A stretch of 64,000 nt of DNA from Citrobacter werkmanii NBRC 105721 (lineage in GTDB: Bacteria; Pseudomonadota; Gammaproteobacteria; Enterobacterales; Enterobacteriaceae), in assembly GCA_000759755.1 (NCBI GenBank), contig BBMW01000015.1:265447-329446 (forward strand). Reading direction: 5' to 3'. Below the pieces are notes generated by a model that was not told where the DNA came from, did not search any database, and saw nothing but the letters and a program-made list of their open reading frames with translations. The translations under genes and the position numbers were made by a program. Shown in pieces: positions 48,151 through 57,719 of this stretch (position 1 is its first letter; every line of letters starts with the position of its first letter).

Positions 48151-48354
48151 TTACTCTTGATTCTCGCCCTGGTTAATAGAGCGATGTAGCATTAACGCCT
48201 CAGCGATAATGTCTTGTTTACTTTTTCGCGTTTCAAATGCCAGCGTTCGGACATATTCCCACAGAGAATTATCAACACGGGCACTTAAAAGAACCATATC
48301 TTTAGATCGGGTACCCCTGGCTTTTCGGATATCTGGATAATCTCGAGAAGGCAT
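48151..48354 (-). CDS. Small ribbon-helix-helix-like protein
   Basis: A 67-residue protein with the layout of a ribbon-helix-helix DNA-binding protein. A beta-strand-like MVLLSARVDNSLWEYV is followed by two predicted helices, VRTLAFETRKSK and DIIAEALMLHRSI. Three in-frame ATGs lie at 48363, 48360 and 48354; AGGAG is best spaced for the last. No toxin gene is next to it. I do not recognise a named family member. It could regulate the porin or itself. Confidence 0.65.
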   Translation of the reverse strand: MPSRDYPDIRKARGTRSKDMVLLSARVDNSLWEYVRTLAFETRKSKQDIIAEALMLHRSINQGENQE

Positions 48355-48945
48355 CGTCATCATCTCCTGAACGCAATAAGACGCTTATGGCGATGAAATA
48401 TGCAGTCAGTGTAAAAACATGTCAACGGTAAAAAACATTCACAATCGTAATAAAACTGTTAATAAAAAGCAGAAAAATGGAACGATATTTCAAGTGAAAG
48501 ATAACTTGTTTATAGAATAATGTGTAATTTTAACTTTACATATATTCATTTTTATTCATTTGATTAAAAACGCTTAAAGCATTGACAAGAACAATTGCAC
48601 TTAATCAAAACATCATTACAGCCAATAAGTTACATACCGTTATTAATGTCTACTTTTATGCGAACTGCTTGTTTTTATGTACTGTTATGCAAAGCGGTTC
48701 TATCCAAACCACTACCGGAATCACTTTGATTCTCACTTAATGCTGACCTGTTTTGTCTAAAAATACGCACGAAAAGGTAAAAATAAGGTAAATAACCCAT
48801 TTTTTCGCATGCAAAATTAAGTTATTTTTAATTGATATAAATCAATTTACGTCGTGGAAAGACGACGAAAAAATCTCGGCTGAGGTGTCAGACAAAATTT
48901 TTTATGTCCAATTCAGCACGATAAAATGGGAATAATCACGAGGGA
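48355..48945. other. AT-rich gap between uxuR and the small regulator
   Basis: About 590 nt, strongly AT-rich at 48420-48860. A TTGACA at 48582-48587 has no convincing -10 on the plus strand. No open frame with a ribosome site was found. It may be an H-NS-bound region or the promoter of the small regulator. Confidence 0.45.
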
Positions 48946-48950
48946 AAGTA

Positions 48951-48977
48951 CCACACGGATCGAAGCTGCCCGTGTGG
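48951..48977 (-). terminator. uxuR terminator hairpin
   Basis: CCACACGG (48951-48958) pairs with CCGTGTGG (48970-48977) 15 nt past the uxuR stop. The T run after it is weak. Confidence 0.65.
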
Positions 48978-48991
48978 CTGAAGAAAGAAAA

Positions 48992-49765
48992 TCAGGCGTT
49001 AACTTTATCCAGCGGCCAGGACTCGAACAGATAGCCATCAAAGTCGATATCATCGACATTTGAAAATTCCAACAGCCGTTGTTTGACGTTTTCCAGATGC
49101 TGCCACATTGCCAGCTTGGCCGCGCGGGCGTCCTTTTTAATTAACGCCGCCAGGATCTGCTTGTGGTCGACCATCCACTCTTTACGGTAATGAGTATCAT
49201 CGAGGTGGCTATGAAGCTGGATCCACATCGGGTTGTTCTCACGCCACTGCCATGACTGGCGAAATAGCTCCACCAGCATGCTGTTATGCGTGGCTTCAGC
49301 AATCGCCAGATGAAACTGCATGTCACCGCTTTCGGATCCATTCGGTTCGCTGGAGGCCAGCTCACGCTCTTCCAGTTGCAACGCCTGACGCATTTTAACG
49401 ATGTCTTCGCGAGTGGCCTGCAGCGCAGCAAATTCAGCGATGTTGCTTTCCAGCAACTGGCGTGCCTGCAGCAGTTCAAACGGACCGGCATCGTTGCAGT
49501 GATTTGCATCGGTACTGTCGATACTCTGCGCATCCACACTGTCGAGCACGTAGATTCCGGCACCGCGACGTACGTCCACCAGTCCTTTAATTTCCAGCAT
49601 GATTAATGCTTCGCGTACCACCGTGCGAGTGACATTGAGCATCTCAGCAATTTCACGCTCCGGGGGCAAACGCTCACCGGGCTGGTACGGCGTCTGGACA
49701 ATCAGATCGCGGATCATGGCACCCACTTCCTGGTAGGGTCTTTGTTGAGAAGTGTTCGATTTCAT
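48992..49765 (-). CDS. uxuR: GntR/FadR-type repressor UxuR
   Basis: UxuR represses glucuronate catabolism genes and responds to fructuronate. The 257 residues equal E. coli UxuR. The GntR winged helix is at residues 8-75, with LPPEREIAEMLNVTRTVVREALIMLE. The FadC/FCD effector domain follows and has the metal-binding His and Asp residues expected. It lies 133 nt downstream of uxuB with its own gap, as in E. coli. Operators of the TTGGTTAACCAA type upstream of uxuA and gntP are its likely targets. Confidence 0.97.
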   Translation of the reverse strand: MKSNTSQQRPYQEVGAMIRDLIVQTPYQPGERLPPEREIAEMLNVTRTVVREALIMLEIKGLVDVRRGAGIYVLDSVDAQSIDSTDANHCNDAGPFELLQARQLLESNIAEFAALQATREDIVKMRQALQLEERELASSEPNGSESGDMQFHLAIAEATHNSMLVELFRQSWQWRENNPMWIQLHSHLDDTHYRKEWMVDHKQILAALIKKDARAAKLAMWQHLENVKQRLLEFSNVDDIDFDGYLFESWPLDKVNA

Positions 49766-49850
49766 CGTGTTATGTCCGTCAGAAGCGTGTAATCAGATAC
49801 GGTGAATAGGTATCGAACTATAGCATTTGCGGCAAGTCAAAAACAGAAAA

Positions 49851-49883
49851 CGGGTCAACCAAATCAGTATTTTGATTGACCCG
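49851..49883 (-). terminator. uxuB terminator
   Basis: CGGGTCAA and TTGACCCG arms flank an AAAT/ATTT inner stem, and the minus strand continues into a T-rich run. It lies 16 nt past the uxuB stop. Confidence 0.85.
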
Positions 49884-49898
49884 TCATAGTTCGGGGAA

Positions 49899-51374
49899 TT
49901 AAGCGTCAGCGCTTAGCGCGGCAACACACTCACGCGCGCCCAGCTCGCACAGTTGTTGATAGATGGCGATAACCGTCTCAACAAAGTCGGCGTTTTCCGC
50001 TAAATCATGGCCAAAAATACCGCTCAGCCCCAGCAGCGCCGTCACGCGTTCAGCCCCCTGGTATTGTTGGTTAATACGCTGGAATTCAGCCAGCATTGGG
50101 TCAACAACATCAATGGCCTGCCCCTGCTCATCCACGCCGTGGGTATAACGCATCCAGCCCGCGACGCCAAGCGCCAGGTGACGCCAGTCGCTGCCGTTTT
50201 GCAAATGCATACGTACCGGATCCAGCAGGCGCTGCGGCAGTTTCTGGCTGCCATCCATCGCAATCTGCCAGGTGCGGTGGCGCAGAGACGGGTTGCTAAA
50301 ACGTTCGATCAGCAGCGTCGCGTAGGCGTTGAGATCGGTGCCTTCCGGCATCGCCAGCGTCGGCGCCTGTTCCTGCATCATCAGTGCAAACGCCGCTTTG
50401 CGATACGCGGGATTCGTCATGGTATCGGCGATAGTTTCATACCCGCCAAGATAGCCCAGATACGCGAGGAAAGAGTGGCTACCGTTAAGCATGCGCAATT
50501 TCATCATTTCAAACGGCACCACATCGGCAACGAATTGCGCGCCGACTTTATCCCAGTCCGGACGACCGTTGACGAAATTGTCTTCAATCACCCACTGACG
50601 GAACGGCTCACAGGCGATAGCACACGGATCGTAAACGCCCAGCTGGTCGGCAATTTCCTGCAACGTTTCTGGCGTCGCTGCCGGCACAATGCGGTCTACC
50701 ATGGTGCATGGGAAGGTGGCGTTAGCTGCAATCCACTCCGCTAACTGCGGGTCGCGCGCCTGCGCCAGGCCCAGCACCGCGACTTTCGCCACATGACCAT
50801 TTTCACGCACGTTATCGCAGGACATCACGGTAAAGGCCGCCAGCCCCTGCTCGCGACGCAGATGCAACGCCTGTACGATGTACCCAATCGCCGATTTCGG
50901 CGCGGTTGGGTTCGCCAGATCGTGCTTAATCAGTGGATTATTGAGATCTAACTGGCCGCTGGCAGCGTCGGTGCAGTACCCTTTTTCCGTGACCGTCAGC
51001 GAGACAATCGCCGTCTGCGGGCGCGCCATGGCCTGTAAAATACCGTCGCAACCGTCAAGATCCGGGTGCAGCGCTTCTTTCATCGAGCCAATCACTTTCA
51101 GCACGGTGTTGTCCGCACCCTTTTCCGCCACGGTATACAGCAGTTGCTGCTTGCGCAGATTTTCAATCAGTACGCAGTCGTTACCCGGCATCAGGTTAAC
51201 TTCACAGATACCCCAATCGCTGTCGGTGGTTTCTAAGAGATGGTGGGTGTACAGCGCCTGATGCGCGCGGTGAAAAGCACCGCATCCCAGGTGAACAATA
51301 CGGGATTGCAGGCGAGAACTGTCCCAGGCCGGACGCGCAACCGGCAGGTTGCTACTGGCAATTGTCGTTGTCAT
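49899..51374 (-). CDS. uxuB: D-mannonate oxidoreductase UxuB
   Basis: UxuB reduces D-fructuronate to D-mannonate with NADH in glucuronate breakdown. The protein has 491 residues against 486 in E. coli. The Rossmann motif IVHLGCGAFHRAHQALY is near residues 26-42, and the catalytic region MMKLRMLNGSHSFLAYLGY near 300. TCTGGAG precedes the ATG at 51374, which fits MTT as in E. coli. It follows uxuA by 80 nt in one operon; a short GC hairpin in the gap may tune expression. Confidence 0.97.
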   Translation of the reverse strand: MTTTIASSNLPVARPAWDSSRLQSRIVHLGCGAFHRAHQALYTHHLLETTDSDWGICEVNLMPGNDCVLIENLRKQQLLYTVAEKGADNTVLKVIGSMKEALHPDLDGCDGILQAMARPQTAIVSLTVTEKGYCTDAASGQLDLNNPLIKHDLANPTAPKSAIGYIVQALHLRREQGLAAFTVMSCDNVRENGHVAKVAVLGLAQARDPQLAEWIAANATFPCTMVDRIVPAATPETLQEIADQLGVYDPCAIACEPFRQWVIEDNFVNGRPDWDKVGAQFVADVVPFEMMKLRMLNGSHSFLAYLGYLGGYETIADTMTNPAYRKAAFALMMQEQAPTLAMPEGTDLNAYATLLIERFSNPSLRHRTWQIAMDGSQKLPQRLLDPVRMHLQNGSDWRHLALGVAGWMRYTHGVDEQGQAIDVVDPMLAEFQRINQQYQGAERVTALLGLSGIFGHDLAENADFVETVIAIYQQLCELGARECVAALSADA

Positions 51375-51423
51375 CGTGAACTCCAGAAGCCGTTGGAATA
51401 CCAACGGAAGAGAAAAGGAAAAA

Positions 51424-51445
51424 GCCGGCCAGACAGGTGACCGGC
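51424..51445 (-). terminator. Weak intercistronic hairpin in uxuAB
   Basis: GCCGG and CCGGC arms lie between uxuA and uxuB. The stem is short, so it may act as an attenuator or RNA-stability element. Confidence 0.35.
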
Positions 51446-51454
51446 AAATCTGCT

Positions 51455-52639
51455 TTAACGGCTGAAGAAAGCGCGCTGGATAGCCATTTCAACACCGCGT
51501 ACTTCCGCCAGCCCCTTCAGGCGACCAATCGCGGAGTAGCCAGGGTTGGTTTTCTTTTTCAGATCGTCAAGCATCTGGTGACCATGATCCGGCCGCATGG
51601 GGATCAGATCCTCTTTACCCTCAGCTTTACGACGTTGCTCTTCTTCGACGATCGCTTTCACCACTTCGTACATGTCAACGTCGCCGTTAAGATGCGCCGC
51701 TTCATGGAAAGTTTTCGGGTTATCTTCACGTAGCGTGGAGCGCAGATGGGTGAAGTAAATGCGCGGACCAAACTGTTTGATCATGTCAACCAGATCGTTG
51801 TCCGCGCGGACGCCGTAGGAGCCAGTGCACATGGTAAAACCGTTCGCCATGCTGCTGACCGTATCTACCATCCACTGCATATCTTCCACGGTGGAAACAA
51901 TACGCGGCAGGCCGAGGATCGGGCGCGGCGGATCGTCCGGGTGTACCGCCATACGCACACCAGCTTCTTCTGCCACCGGAATGATCGCCTTCAGGAAGAC
52001 GGCAAAATTCTCGCGCAGCGCAGCTTTATCGATATCTTTGTAACGCTCAAGGTGCTGACGGAACTGATCGAGGGTATAGCCTTCTTCCGCGCCAGGCAGA
52101 CCGGCGATGATATTGCGGGTCAGACGCGCTTTGTCTTCATCGCTCATGGTGGTGAAGCGTTCATTCGCCTGAGCAATCTCTTCGGCGGTGTAGTCTGCTT
52201 CCGCGCCCGGACGTTTGAGGATATGCAGCTCAAAGGCGGCAAATTCAATCTGGTCAAAACGCAACGCTTTGGAGCCGTCCGGCAGGACGTATTCCAGATC
52301 GGTACGGGTCCAGTCGAGAACCGGCATAAAGTTGTAGCACACCGTACGAATGCCGCACTGGGCCAGGTTACGCAGGCTCTGCTGGTAATTGGCGATCCAC
52401 TGCTGATAGTTGCCAGAACGGGTTTTAATGTCTTCGTGGATCGGCACACTTTCGACGACCGACCAGACCAGGCCCGCCTGCTCAACAATCGCTTTGCGCT
52501 TTAGGATCTCATCAACCGTCCACACTTCCCCGTTCGGGATATGGTGCAAGGCGGTGACAACGCCCGTGGCACCCGCCTGACGCACATCCGCTAAGGTGAC
52601 CGGATCGTTAGGGCCATACCAGCGCCATGTCTGTTCCAT
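51455..52639 (-). CDS. uxuA: Mannonate dehydratase UxuA
   Basis: UxuA dehydrates D-mannonate to 2-keto-3-deoxygluconate with Fe2+ or Mn2+. The 394 residues equal E. coli UxuA. The TIM-barrel start [21 protein letters not shown] is intact. Metal-binding residues lie in [11 protein letters not shown] (His), [12 protein letters not shown] (Cys replaced region), [10 protein letters not shown] and RPDHGHQ motifs. It heads the uxuAB operon and is divergent from gntP. Operators in the shared gap indicate control by UxuR and ExuR. Confidence 0.98.
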   Translation of the reverse strand: MEQTWRWYGPNDPVTLADVRQAGATGVVTALHHIPNGEVWTVDEILKRKAIVEQAGLVWSVVESVPIHEDIKTRSGNYQQWIANYQQSLRNLAQCGIRTVCYNFMPVLDWTRTDLEYVLPDGSKALRFDQIEFAAFELHILKRPGAEADYTAEEIAQANERFTTMSDEDKARLTRNIIAGLPGAEEGYTLDQFRQHLERYKDIDKAALRENFAVFLKAIIPVAEEAGVRMAVHPDDPPRPILGLPRIVSTVEDMQWMVDTVSSMANGFTMCTGSYGVRADNDLVDMIKQFGPRIYFTHLRSTLREDNPKTFHEAAHLNGDVDMYEVVKAIVEEEQRRKAEGKEDLIPMRPDHGHQMLDDLKKKTNPGYSAIGRLKGLAEVRGVEMAIQRAFFSR

Positions 52640-52723
52640 GTTTTATTCCTCGTTTACGTTATGGACTCGACGATATGGCGCATAAATTCCTCCTTTTGGT
52701 ATTACATGTCAACCTCAGCGCCA

Positions 52724-52740
52724 AAATTGGTTAACCAAAT
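52724..52740. promoter_or_regulatory. UxuR/ExuR operator 1
   Basis: TTGGTTAACCAA (52727-52738) is a perfect palindrome inside AAATTGG...CCAAAT, very close to the known UxuR/ExuR consensus. It lies 88 nt upstream of uxuA. Confidence 0.9.
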
Positions 52741-52830
52741 CACACTGAAAGGCGTTGAGATCCTATGTATGGCGCAAAAACACACGGTAAATATGTAAAC
52801 ATGTAACGCAATGTGACATCTATCGCATCA

Positions 52831-52843
52831 ATGGTTAACCAAT
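52831..52843. promoter_or_regulatory. UxuR/ExuR operator 2
   Basis: ATGGTTAACCAAT is a second copy of the operator core, about 60 nt upstream of gntP. Confidence 0.85.
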
Positions 52844-52871
52844 ATATGTAACATCTCAACCAAAATCATAA

Positions 52872-52882
52872 TGGTTCAACCA
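52872..52882. promoter_or_regulatory. UxuR/ExuR operator 3, degenerate
   Basis: TGGTTCAACCA is a weaker copy 19 nt before the gntP start, placed where binding would block initiation. Confidence 0.6.
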
Positions 52883-52900
52883 AAAGAAGGTAGACGTTTT

Positions 52901-54244
52901 ATGCACGTTCTCAATATTCTGTGGGTCGTATTCGGCATCGGTCTGATGCTGGTACTTAATCTAAGATTCAAAATAAACTCGATGGTCGCCCTGCTGCTGG
53001 CGGCGCTCTCGGTCGGTATGCTGGCGGGTATGGATTTAATGGAGCTGCTGCACACCATGAAATCCGGTTTCGGCAGTACGCTGGGAGAGCTGGCGATTAT
53101 CGTGGTGTTCGGGGCGGTCATCGGTAAGCTGATGGTTGATTCCGGGGCGGCGCATCAGATTGCCCATACACTGCTGGCGCGCCTCGGCCTGCGCTATGTG
53201 CAGCTGTCGGTGATCATTATTGGTCTGATCTTCGGTCTGGCGATGTTCTATGAAGTGGCGTTTATTATGCTGGCGCCGCTGGTGATCGTTATTGCTGCAG
53301 AAGCGAAGATCCCCTTCCTCAAGTTGGCGATTCCCGCCGTTGCCGCCGCCACCACCGCTCACTCCCTGTTCCCACCGCAGCCTGGCCCGGTGGCGCTGGT
53401 TAACGCCTACGGCGCTGACATGGGCATGGTCTACATCTACGGTATTCTGGTGACCATTCCGAGCGTGATCTGCGCCGGGCTTATCCTGCCGAAGTTTCTC
53501 GGCAACCTCGATCGCCCGACGCCTTCATTCATGAAAGCCGACGTCCCGGTTGACCAAAATAATCTGCCGTCATTCGGCGTGTCTATTCTGGTGCCGCTGA
53601 TCCCGGCGATCATCATGATCTCCACCACCATCGCCAATATCTGGCTGGTAAAAGGGACACAAGCGTGGGAAGTGGTCAACTTCCTCGGCTCTTCACCGAT
53701 TGCGATGTTCATCGCCATGATTGTTGCCTTCGTGCTGTTTGGTACCGCGCGTGGTCACGATATGCAATGGGTCATGAACGCCTTTGAAAACGCGGTGAAA
53801 AGTATCGCTATGGTGATCCTGATCATCGGCGCGGGCGGCGTACTGAAGCAGACCATCATCGATACCGGCATTGGCGACACCATCGGTATGCTGATGTCGC
53901 ACGGCAATATTTCTCCGTACATCATGGCGTGGTTGATAACCGTGCTGATTCGTCTGGCAACCGGCCAGGGCGTGGTTTCAGCCATGACGGCGGCGGGAAT
54001 TATCAGCGCAGCCATCCTCGACCCGGCAACCGGTCAACTGGTGGGCGTCGATCCTGCGTTACTGGTGCTGGCAACGGCGGCAGGCTCCAACACCCTAACC
54101 CACATCAACGATGCCTCGTTCTGGCTGTTCAAAGGCTACTTTGATCTGTCGGTGAAGGATACGCTGAAAACCTGGGGTCTGCTGGAACTGGTGAACTCCG
54201 TGGTGGGCCTGATAATCGTGTTGATCATCAGCATGATTGCATAA
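52901..54244 (+). CDS. gntP: Gluconate/fructuronate transporter GntP
   Basis: GntP is a GntT-family permease for sugar acids; in E. coli it takes up fructuronate and gluconate. The 447 residues equal E. coli GntP. About 13 hydrophobic segments run through it, with the family segment [23 protein letters not shown] near residue 155 and [19 protein letters not shown] near 395. I chose the ATG at 52901 (MHVLNILW), since an in-frame ATG at 52871 lies in operator 3. It shares regulation with the divergent uxuAB. Confidence 0.97.
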   Translation: MHVLNILWVVFGIGLMLVLNLRFKINSMVALLLAALSVGMLAGMDLMELLHTMKSGFGSTLGELAIIVVFGAVIGKLMVDSGAAHQIAHTLLARLGLRYVQLSVIIIGLIFGLAMFYEVAFIMLAPLVIVIAAEAKIPFLKLAIPAVAAATTAHSLFPPQPGPVALVNAYGADMGMVYIYGILVTIPSVICAGLILPKFLGNLDRPTPSFMKADVPVDQNNLPSFGVSILVPLIPAIIMISTTIANIWLVKGTQAWEVVNFLGSSPIAMFIAMIVAFVLFGTARGHDMQWVMNAFENAVKSIAMVILIIGAGGVLKQTIIDTGIGDTIGMLMSHGNISPYIMAWLITVLIRLATGQGVVSAMTAAGIISAAILDPATGQLVGVDPALLVLATAAGSNTLTHINDASFWLFKGYFDLSVKDTLKTWGLLELVNSVVGLIIVLIISMIA

Positions 54245-54293
54245 CGTCTGTCCCGCTCTGGCCAGTCGCGCCAGAGCGGTTTTCCATCCTGTC

Positions 54294-54989
54294 TTAGCAA
54301 TCCTCAATAATCAGATACACCGCCTTCACCGGGCCATGCACCCCAACCACCTTGATAAGCTCAATATCCGCTGTCGAACTGGGTCCACTGATAATGTTAA
54401 TGCACGACGGCATACGCTCACCGGCCTGCGCTTTCTGATGCAGTTTTTCTGCCAGTTGCGCCACGCGTGGCAGGATGGTGCTTTTACGCAGCACGAAAAT
54501 CGATGACTCCGGCAACAGGCTCAGGGAACGCCCACGCTCCGGCGCAGAAAACAGCACCACGCCGCCGGACTCAGTCAGGCCATACTCGGCATAGACCACG
54601 CCGACTTTAGCCTGCTCGGCCTGGGTAATATTTTCGCTACCGCGCGCCGGGTCCCAGACCACGGCGTTGCATGCCTGCTGTAAGCGTTCGGTAATGCCCA
54701 GTTCCACCAGCCGACTGTCGCCGCTCAGTACCACCGGTTGCGACCCCAGCTCCTCACACAGACGGAGCGCCGCGTCTGCCGCCTGATCCTCGCGGGTCAG
54801 TTCGCAGCGGGCCAGCATCACCTCGCTGGCAAACTGGATAAACGCCTCGCAGCGCTGCTCGGGGCTCAGTTCGGTCAGGCGCTCGTTGGCATAGTTGTTA
54901 ACCGGCGCGGCATCCGCTTCTGGCTCGAAACGCAGCGGGCGACCCAGCGCCTGGGCGACGGTGTTTAAAAATGCGGTACGGTTATCCAT
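54294..54989 (-). CDS. lutC: Lactate utilization protein C (LutC/YkgG)
   Basis: LutC is the DUF162/LUD-domain subunit of the LutABC L-lactate dehydrogenase complex. The 231 residues equal E. coli YkgG. The LUD signature VGVVYAEYGLTESGGVVLFS lies near residues 130-150, and ISGPSSTADIELIKVVGVHGP near the C-terminus. AGGAG precedes the ATG at 54989. It overlaps lutB by 8 nt, the last gene of lutABC. The longer frame to 55115 is out of family. Confidence 0.95.
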   Translation of the reverse strand: MDNRTAFLNTVAQALGRPLRFEPEADAAPVNNYANERLTELSPEQRCEAFIQFASEVMLARCELTREDQAADAALRLCEELGSQPVVLSGDSRLVELGITERLQQACNAVVWDPARGSENITQAEQAKVGVVYAEYGLTESGGVVLFSAPERGRSLSLLPESSIFVLRKSTILPRVAQLAEKLHQKAQAGERMPSCINIISGPSSTADIELIKVVGVHGPVKAVYLIIEDC

Positions 54990-56409
54990 TTTTTTTCTCC
55001 TGCGCCTGATGTTTCTTAAACCAGCTGCGGAAACTCTCGCCGTCAGCATCAGGCAGATCGCGCGCCTCCATCCAGTCACCAATCGCGCCAACCTTAAGCG
55101 GCGTTTTACCGCCATTGATAAACCAGCTTGCCGCGTGGGCCCCGGCCATCATGCCGACCTTCCACAGCCCTGGATGGCTGTTGGCATAAGCGAACATTTT
55201 GATCGCCCGTCGCTCGGCTTTCGGGGTAATGCCCTCCTCGGCCATCACCCGGCGATGACGCAGGATCAGTTTTGACAGCGGGATCCGCACCGGACAGACG
55301 CTGTCGCAGGCCGTGCACAGTGAACAGGCGTACGGCAGATCTTTGAAATCTTTATAGCCGCCGAGCAGCGGAGAGATCACCGCACCGATGGGACCTGGAT
55401 AGATGGAGCCATAGCCGTGACCACCGATATGACGATACGCCGGACAGGTGTTCATACAGGCCCCGCAGCGGATACAGCGCAGCACATCACGAAACGCTGA
55501 GCCCAGCACCTGCGAGCGCCCGTTATCGACAATCACCAGATGAAATTCTTCCGGTCCGTCAACGTTATCCGCCTCGCGCGGGCCGGTCAGCCAGGTGTTG
55601 TAGCCCGTCAGGCGTGCGCCCACGGCGCTGCGCGCCAGCATAGTGATCAGCACATCCACATCGGCAAACGTCGGTGCGATACGCTCCATACCCATTACCG
55701 CAATGTGCGTTTTCGGCAGCGTGGTGCACATGCGCGCGTTACCTTCGTTGGTCACCAGACACACCGAGCCGGTTTCCGCCACGGCAAAGTTGCAACCGGT
55801 AATACCGATTTCGGCACTCAGGAAATCCTCACGGATCTTCTGGCGAATGAATAAGGTCATGGCTTCCGGGGTTTCCGGGCCGTCGTAGCCCAGACGCTCG
55901 TGCAGCACACGGCGGATCTGGTAGCGATCTTTATGAATAGCCGGGACCACGACGTGCGAAGGCGGATCCTGATCCAACTGCAGGATATATTCGCCGAGAT
56001 CGGTTTCGATCACCTGAATTCCGGCATCCTGCAGCACATGGTTGACGCCGATCTCTTCGGTCACCATCGACTTGGACTTCACCACCTTCTTCGCATTTTT
56101 ACTCTGCGCGACCTGCAGAATGTAGCGGGTGGCCTCTTCTTTGGTTTTGGCGAAATAGACGTGCCCGCCGTTTTGCGTCACTTTCTCGGAGAGTTGATAC
56201 AGGTAAGCGTCGAGATTGCTCAGAACGTGATCGCGGATCTGGCTGGCACGATCGCGCCAGTCTTCCCAGTGACCTAACTCATCGACCATTTTTTGTCGAT
56301 TCGCGCCGATACGCTCCTGCGCATTGGCCACGGCTTTGCGCATGATCGGGTCTTCAATCTGCTGACGAATGCGCAGTTTAAATTCTACATCGCTGGTTTT
56401 TATCGACAT
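54982..56409 (-). CDS. lutB: Lactate utilization iron-sulfur protein B (LutB/YkgF)
   Basis: LutB is the electron-transfer subunit of the LutABC complex, which oxidises L-lactate to pyruvate. The 475 residues match E. coli YkgF. An N-terminal LUD domain is followed by two [4Fe-4S] ferredoxin motifs, CIRCGACMNTCP near residue 310 and CSLCTACDSVCP near 360. It starts 10 nt after lutA and overlaps lutC. Full subunit complement and order are intact. Confidence 0.96.
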   Translation of the reverse strand: MSIKTSDVEFKLRIRQQIEDPIMRKAVANAQERIGANRQKMVDELGHWEDWRDRASQIRDHVLSNLDAYLYQLSEKVTQNGGHVYFAKTKEEATRYILQVAQSKNAKKVVKSKSMVTEEIGVNHVLQDAGIQVIETDLGEYILQLDQDPPSHVVVPAIHKDRYQIRRVLHERLGYDGPETPEAMTLFIRQKIREDFLSAEIGITGCNFAVAETGSVCLVTNEGNARMCTTLPKTHIAVMGMERIAPTFADVDVLITMLARSAVGARLTGYNTWLTGPREADNVDGPEEFHLVIVDNGRSQVLGSAFRDVLRCIRCGACMNTCPAYRHIGGHGYGSIYPGPIGAVISPLLGGYKDFKDLPYACSLCTACDSVCPVRIPLSKLILRHRRVMAEEGITPKAERRAIKMFAYANSHPGLWKVGMMAGAHAASWFINGGKTPLKVGAIGDWMEARDLPDADGESFRSWFKKHQAQEKKNG

Positions 56410-56419
56410 TTACTTTCCC

Positions 56420-57139
56420 TCAGCGGCTCATCAGCACTTCAGCAATATGCATCACTTTGACCGGCTGACCTTCCCGTTGCAGTCGACCGCCAATGTTCAG
56501 CAGGCAGCTGACGTCTGCGCCAATCAAATATTCCGGCTTCGCATCCATCAGGTGGAAAACTTTCTCTTTCACCATCTCGCCGGATATTTCAGCCATCTTG
56601 ACCGAGAACGTCCCGCCAAAGCCGCAGCAGGTGTCCTGATCGGCAAACGTCAGCAGTTCCAGCCCGCGTACGTTTTTCAGCAATGTGAGCGGCTCTTCCT
56701 TCACCCCCAGCTTGCGGGTCAGGCTACAGGAGGGGTGATATACGGCACGGCCATGCAGACTGGCGCCGACATCCACCACGCCGAGTTTGTTGACGATAAA
56801 AGAGGTAAGATCCTGCATACGCGCGGCAACGTTCTCAGCACGGATCGCCCACTCAGGTTCATCGGCCAGATAGGTCGGGTAGCTTTTTACCGCATAGGTG
56901 CAGGAGCCTGCCGGAGAGATAATCGGATCGTCGTTATCTTCCAGCGCGGCGATCAGGTTTTTCATCCCGGGGATCGCTTCTTTGATGTAACCGCTGTTGA
57001 TGGCTGGCTGACCGCAACACCCTTGCTTCTCGGGGAAATTCACGCGACAACCCAGTTTTTCCAGCAGCAATACGGAGTCTCGTGCCATCCGTGATTTCAG
57101 TGCGTCACCAATGCAGGTAACAAAGAAATTTACATTCAC
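56420..57139 (-). CDS. lutA: Lactate utilization protein A (LutA/YkgE)
   Basis: LutA is a cysteine-rich CCG-domain protein of the GlpC/HdrB type. The 239 residues match E. coli YkgE. Two CCG motifs are visible, QGCCGQPA near residue 40 and DTCCGFGGTFS near 168, each preceded by the expected single cysteine. It is the first gene of lutABC. A perfect inverted repeat lies 36 nt upstream. The known LutR-type regulator gene is not in this window. Confidence 0.95.
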   Translation of the reverse strand: MNVNFFVTCIGDALKSRMARDSVLLLEKLGCRVNFPEKQGCCGQPAINSGYIKEAIPGMKNLIAALEDNDDPIISPAGSCTYAVKSYPTYLADEPEWAIRAENVAARMQDLTSFIVNKLGVVDVGASLHGRAVYHPSCSLTRKLGVKEEPLTLLKNVRGLELLTFADQDTCCGFGGTFSVKMAEISGEMVKEKVFHLMDAKPEYLIGADVSCLLNIGGRLQREGQPVKVMHIAEVLMSR

Positions 57140-57174
57140 AATAACTACTCCATTGCTTCATTTCTGTTTATTGC

Positions 57175-57196
57175 GCTTGATATTGCTATATCAAGC
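57175..57196. promoter_or_regulatory. Perfect inverted repeat upstream of lutA
   Basis: GCTTGATAT and ATATCAAGC are perfect 9-bp arms around TGCT, 36-57 nt before the lutA start. It is well placed as an operator. I cannot name the factor. Confidence 0.55.
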
Positions 57197-57719
57197 AAAG
57201 GTTCAATCGTCTTTCACACCCAGTTTTTCGGTTTGCTCGTTTTACTAATGCCTGGGTTCATAATGATGCTCAGATCGTTTTCCTTTGATGGCGACTCCCC
57301 ATTTCTTATATCAGGACAATCGCAAATGTCTGCATTTTCATTTGTATGACAAAACAAAATAATCCCCTAATCGACTCGGACATGCAATACCCAGGTTTAT
57401 TTATTTCGGCATCGCTCACATTTTTATATTTAAAATCACAGCATTATTAACACCTTAACAATAGTTTCAGGGGATAACTATTCTCGTCACTACCATTATC
57501 AAAGAGGTTGTTAAATAACTACTTATGGGTATTCAGCTTGATCTTAAGTATATTTACACGGCGCTAATTCTTAATTAAAAGATTACAATAGTTACAAAAC
57601 CACAAATCATAATTACTTTATCCACTGAAGCGATTCAGTTTACAGCTTTTATTAATTCAGCAAGGTAGCCTCCCCGCCATAAATATAAATCAGGTTTAAT
57701 GAACCAATCGGGAATAGCA
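57197..57719. other. Divergent AT-rich gap between lutA and the lactate permease
   Basis: About 520 nt between two divergent lactate genes. No credible gene was seen. It must contain both promoters; beyond the inverted repeat near lutA I did not find a site strong enough to name. Confidence 0.5.

Noticed and set aside
48582-48610. TTGACA as a -35 of a plus-strand promoter in the uxuR-side gap.
   Set aside because: No acceptable -10 is found at 16-18 bp and no gene lies downstream on the plus strand.
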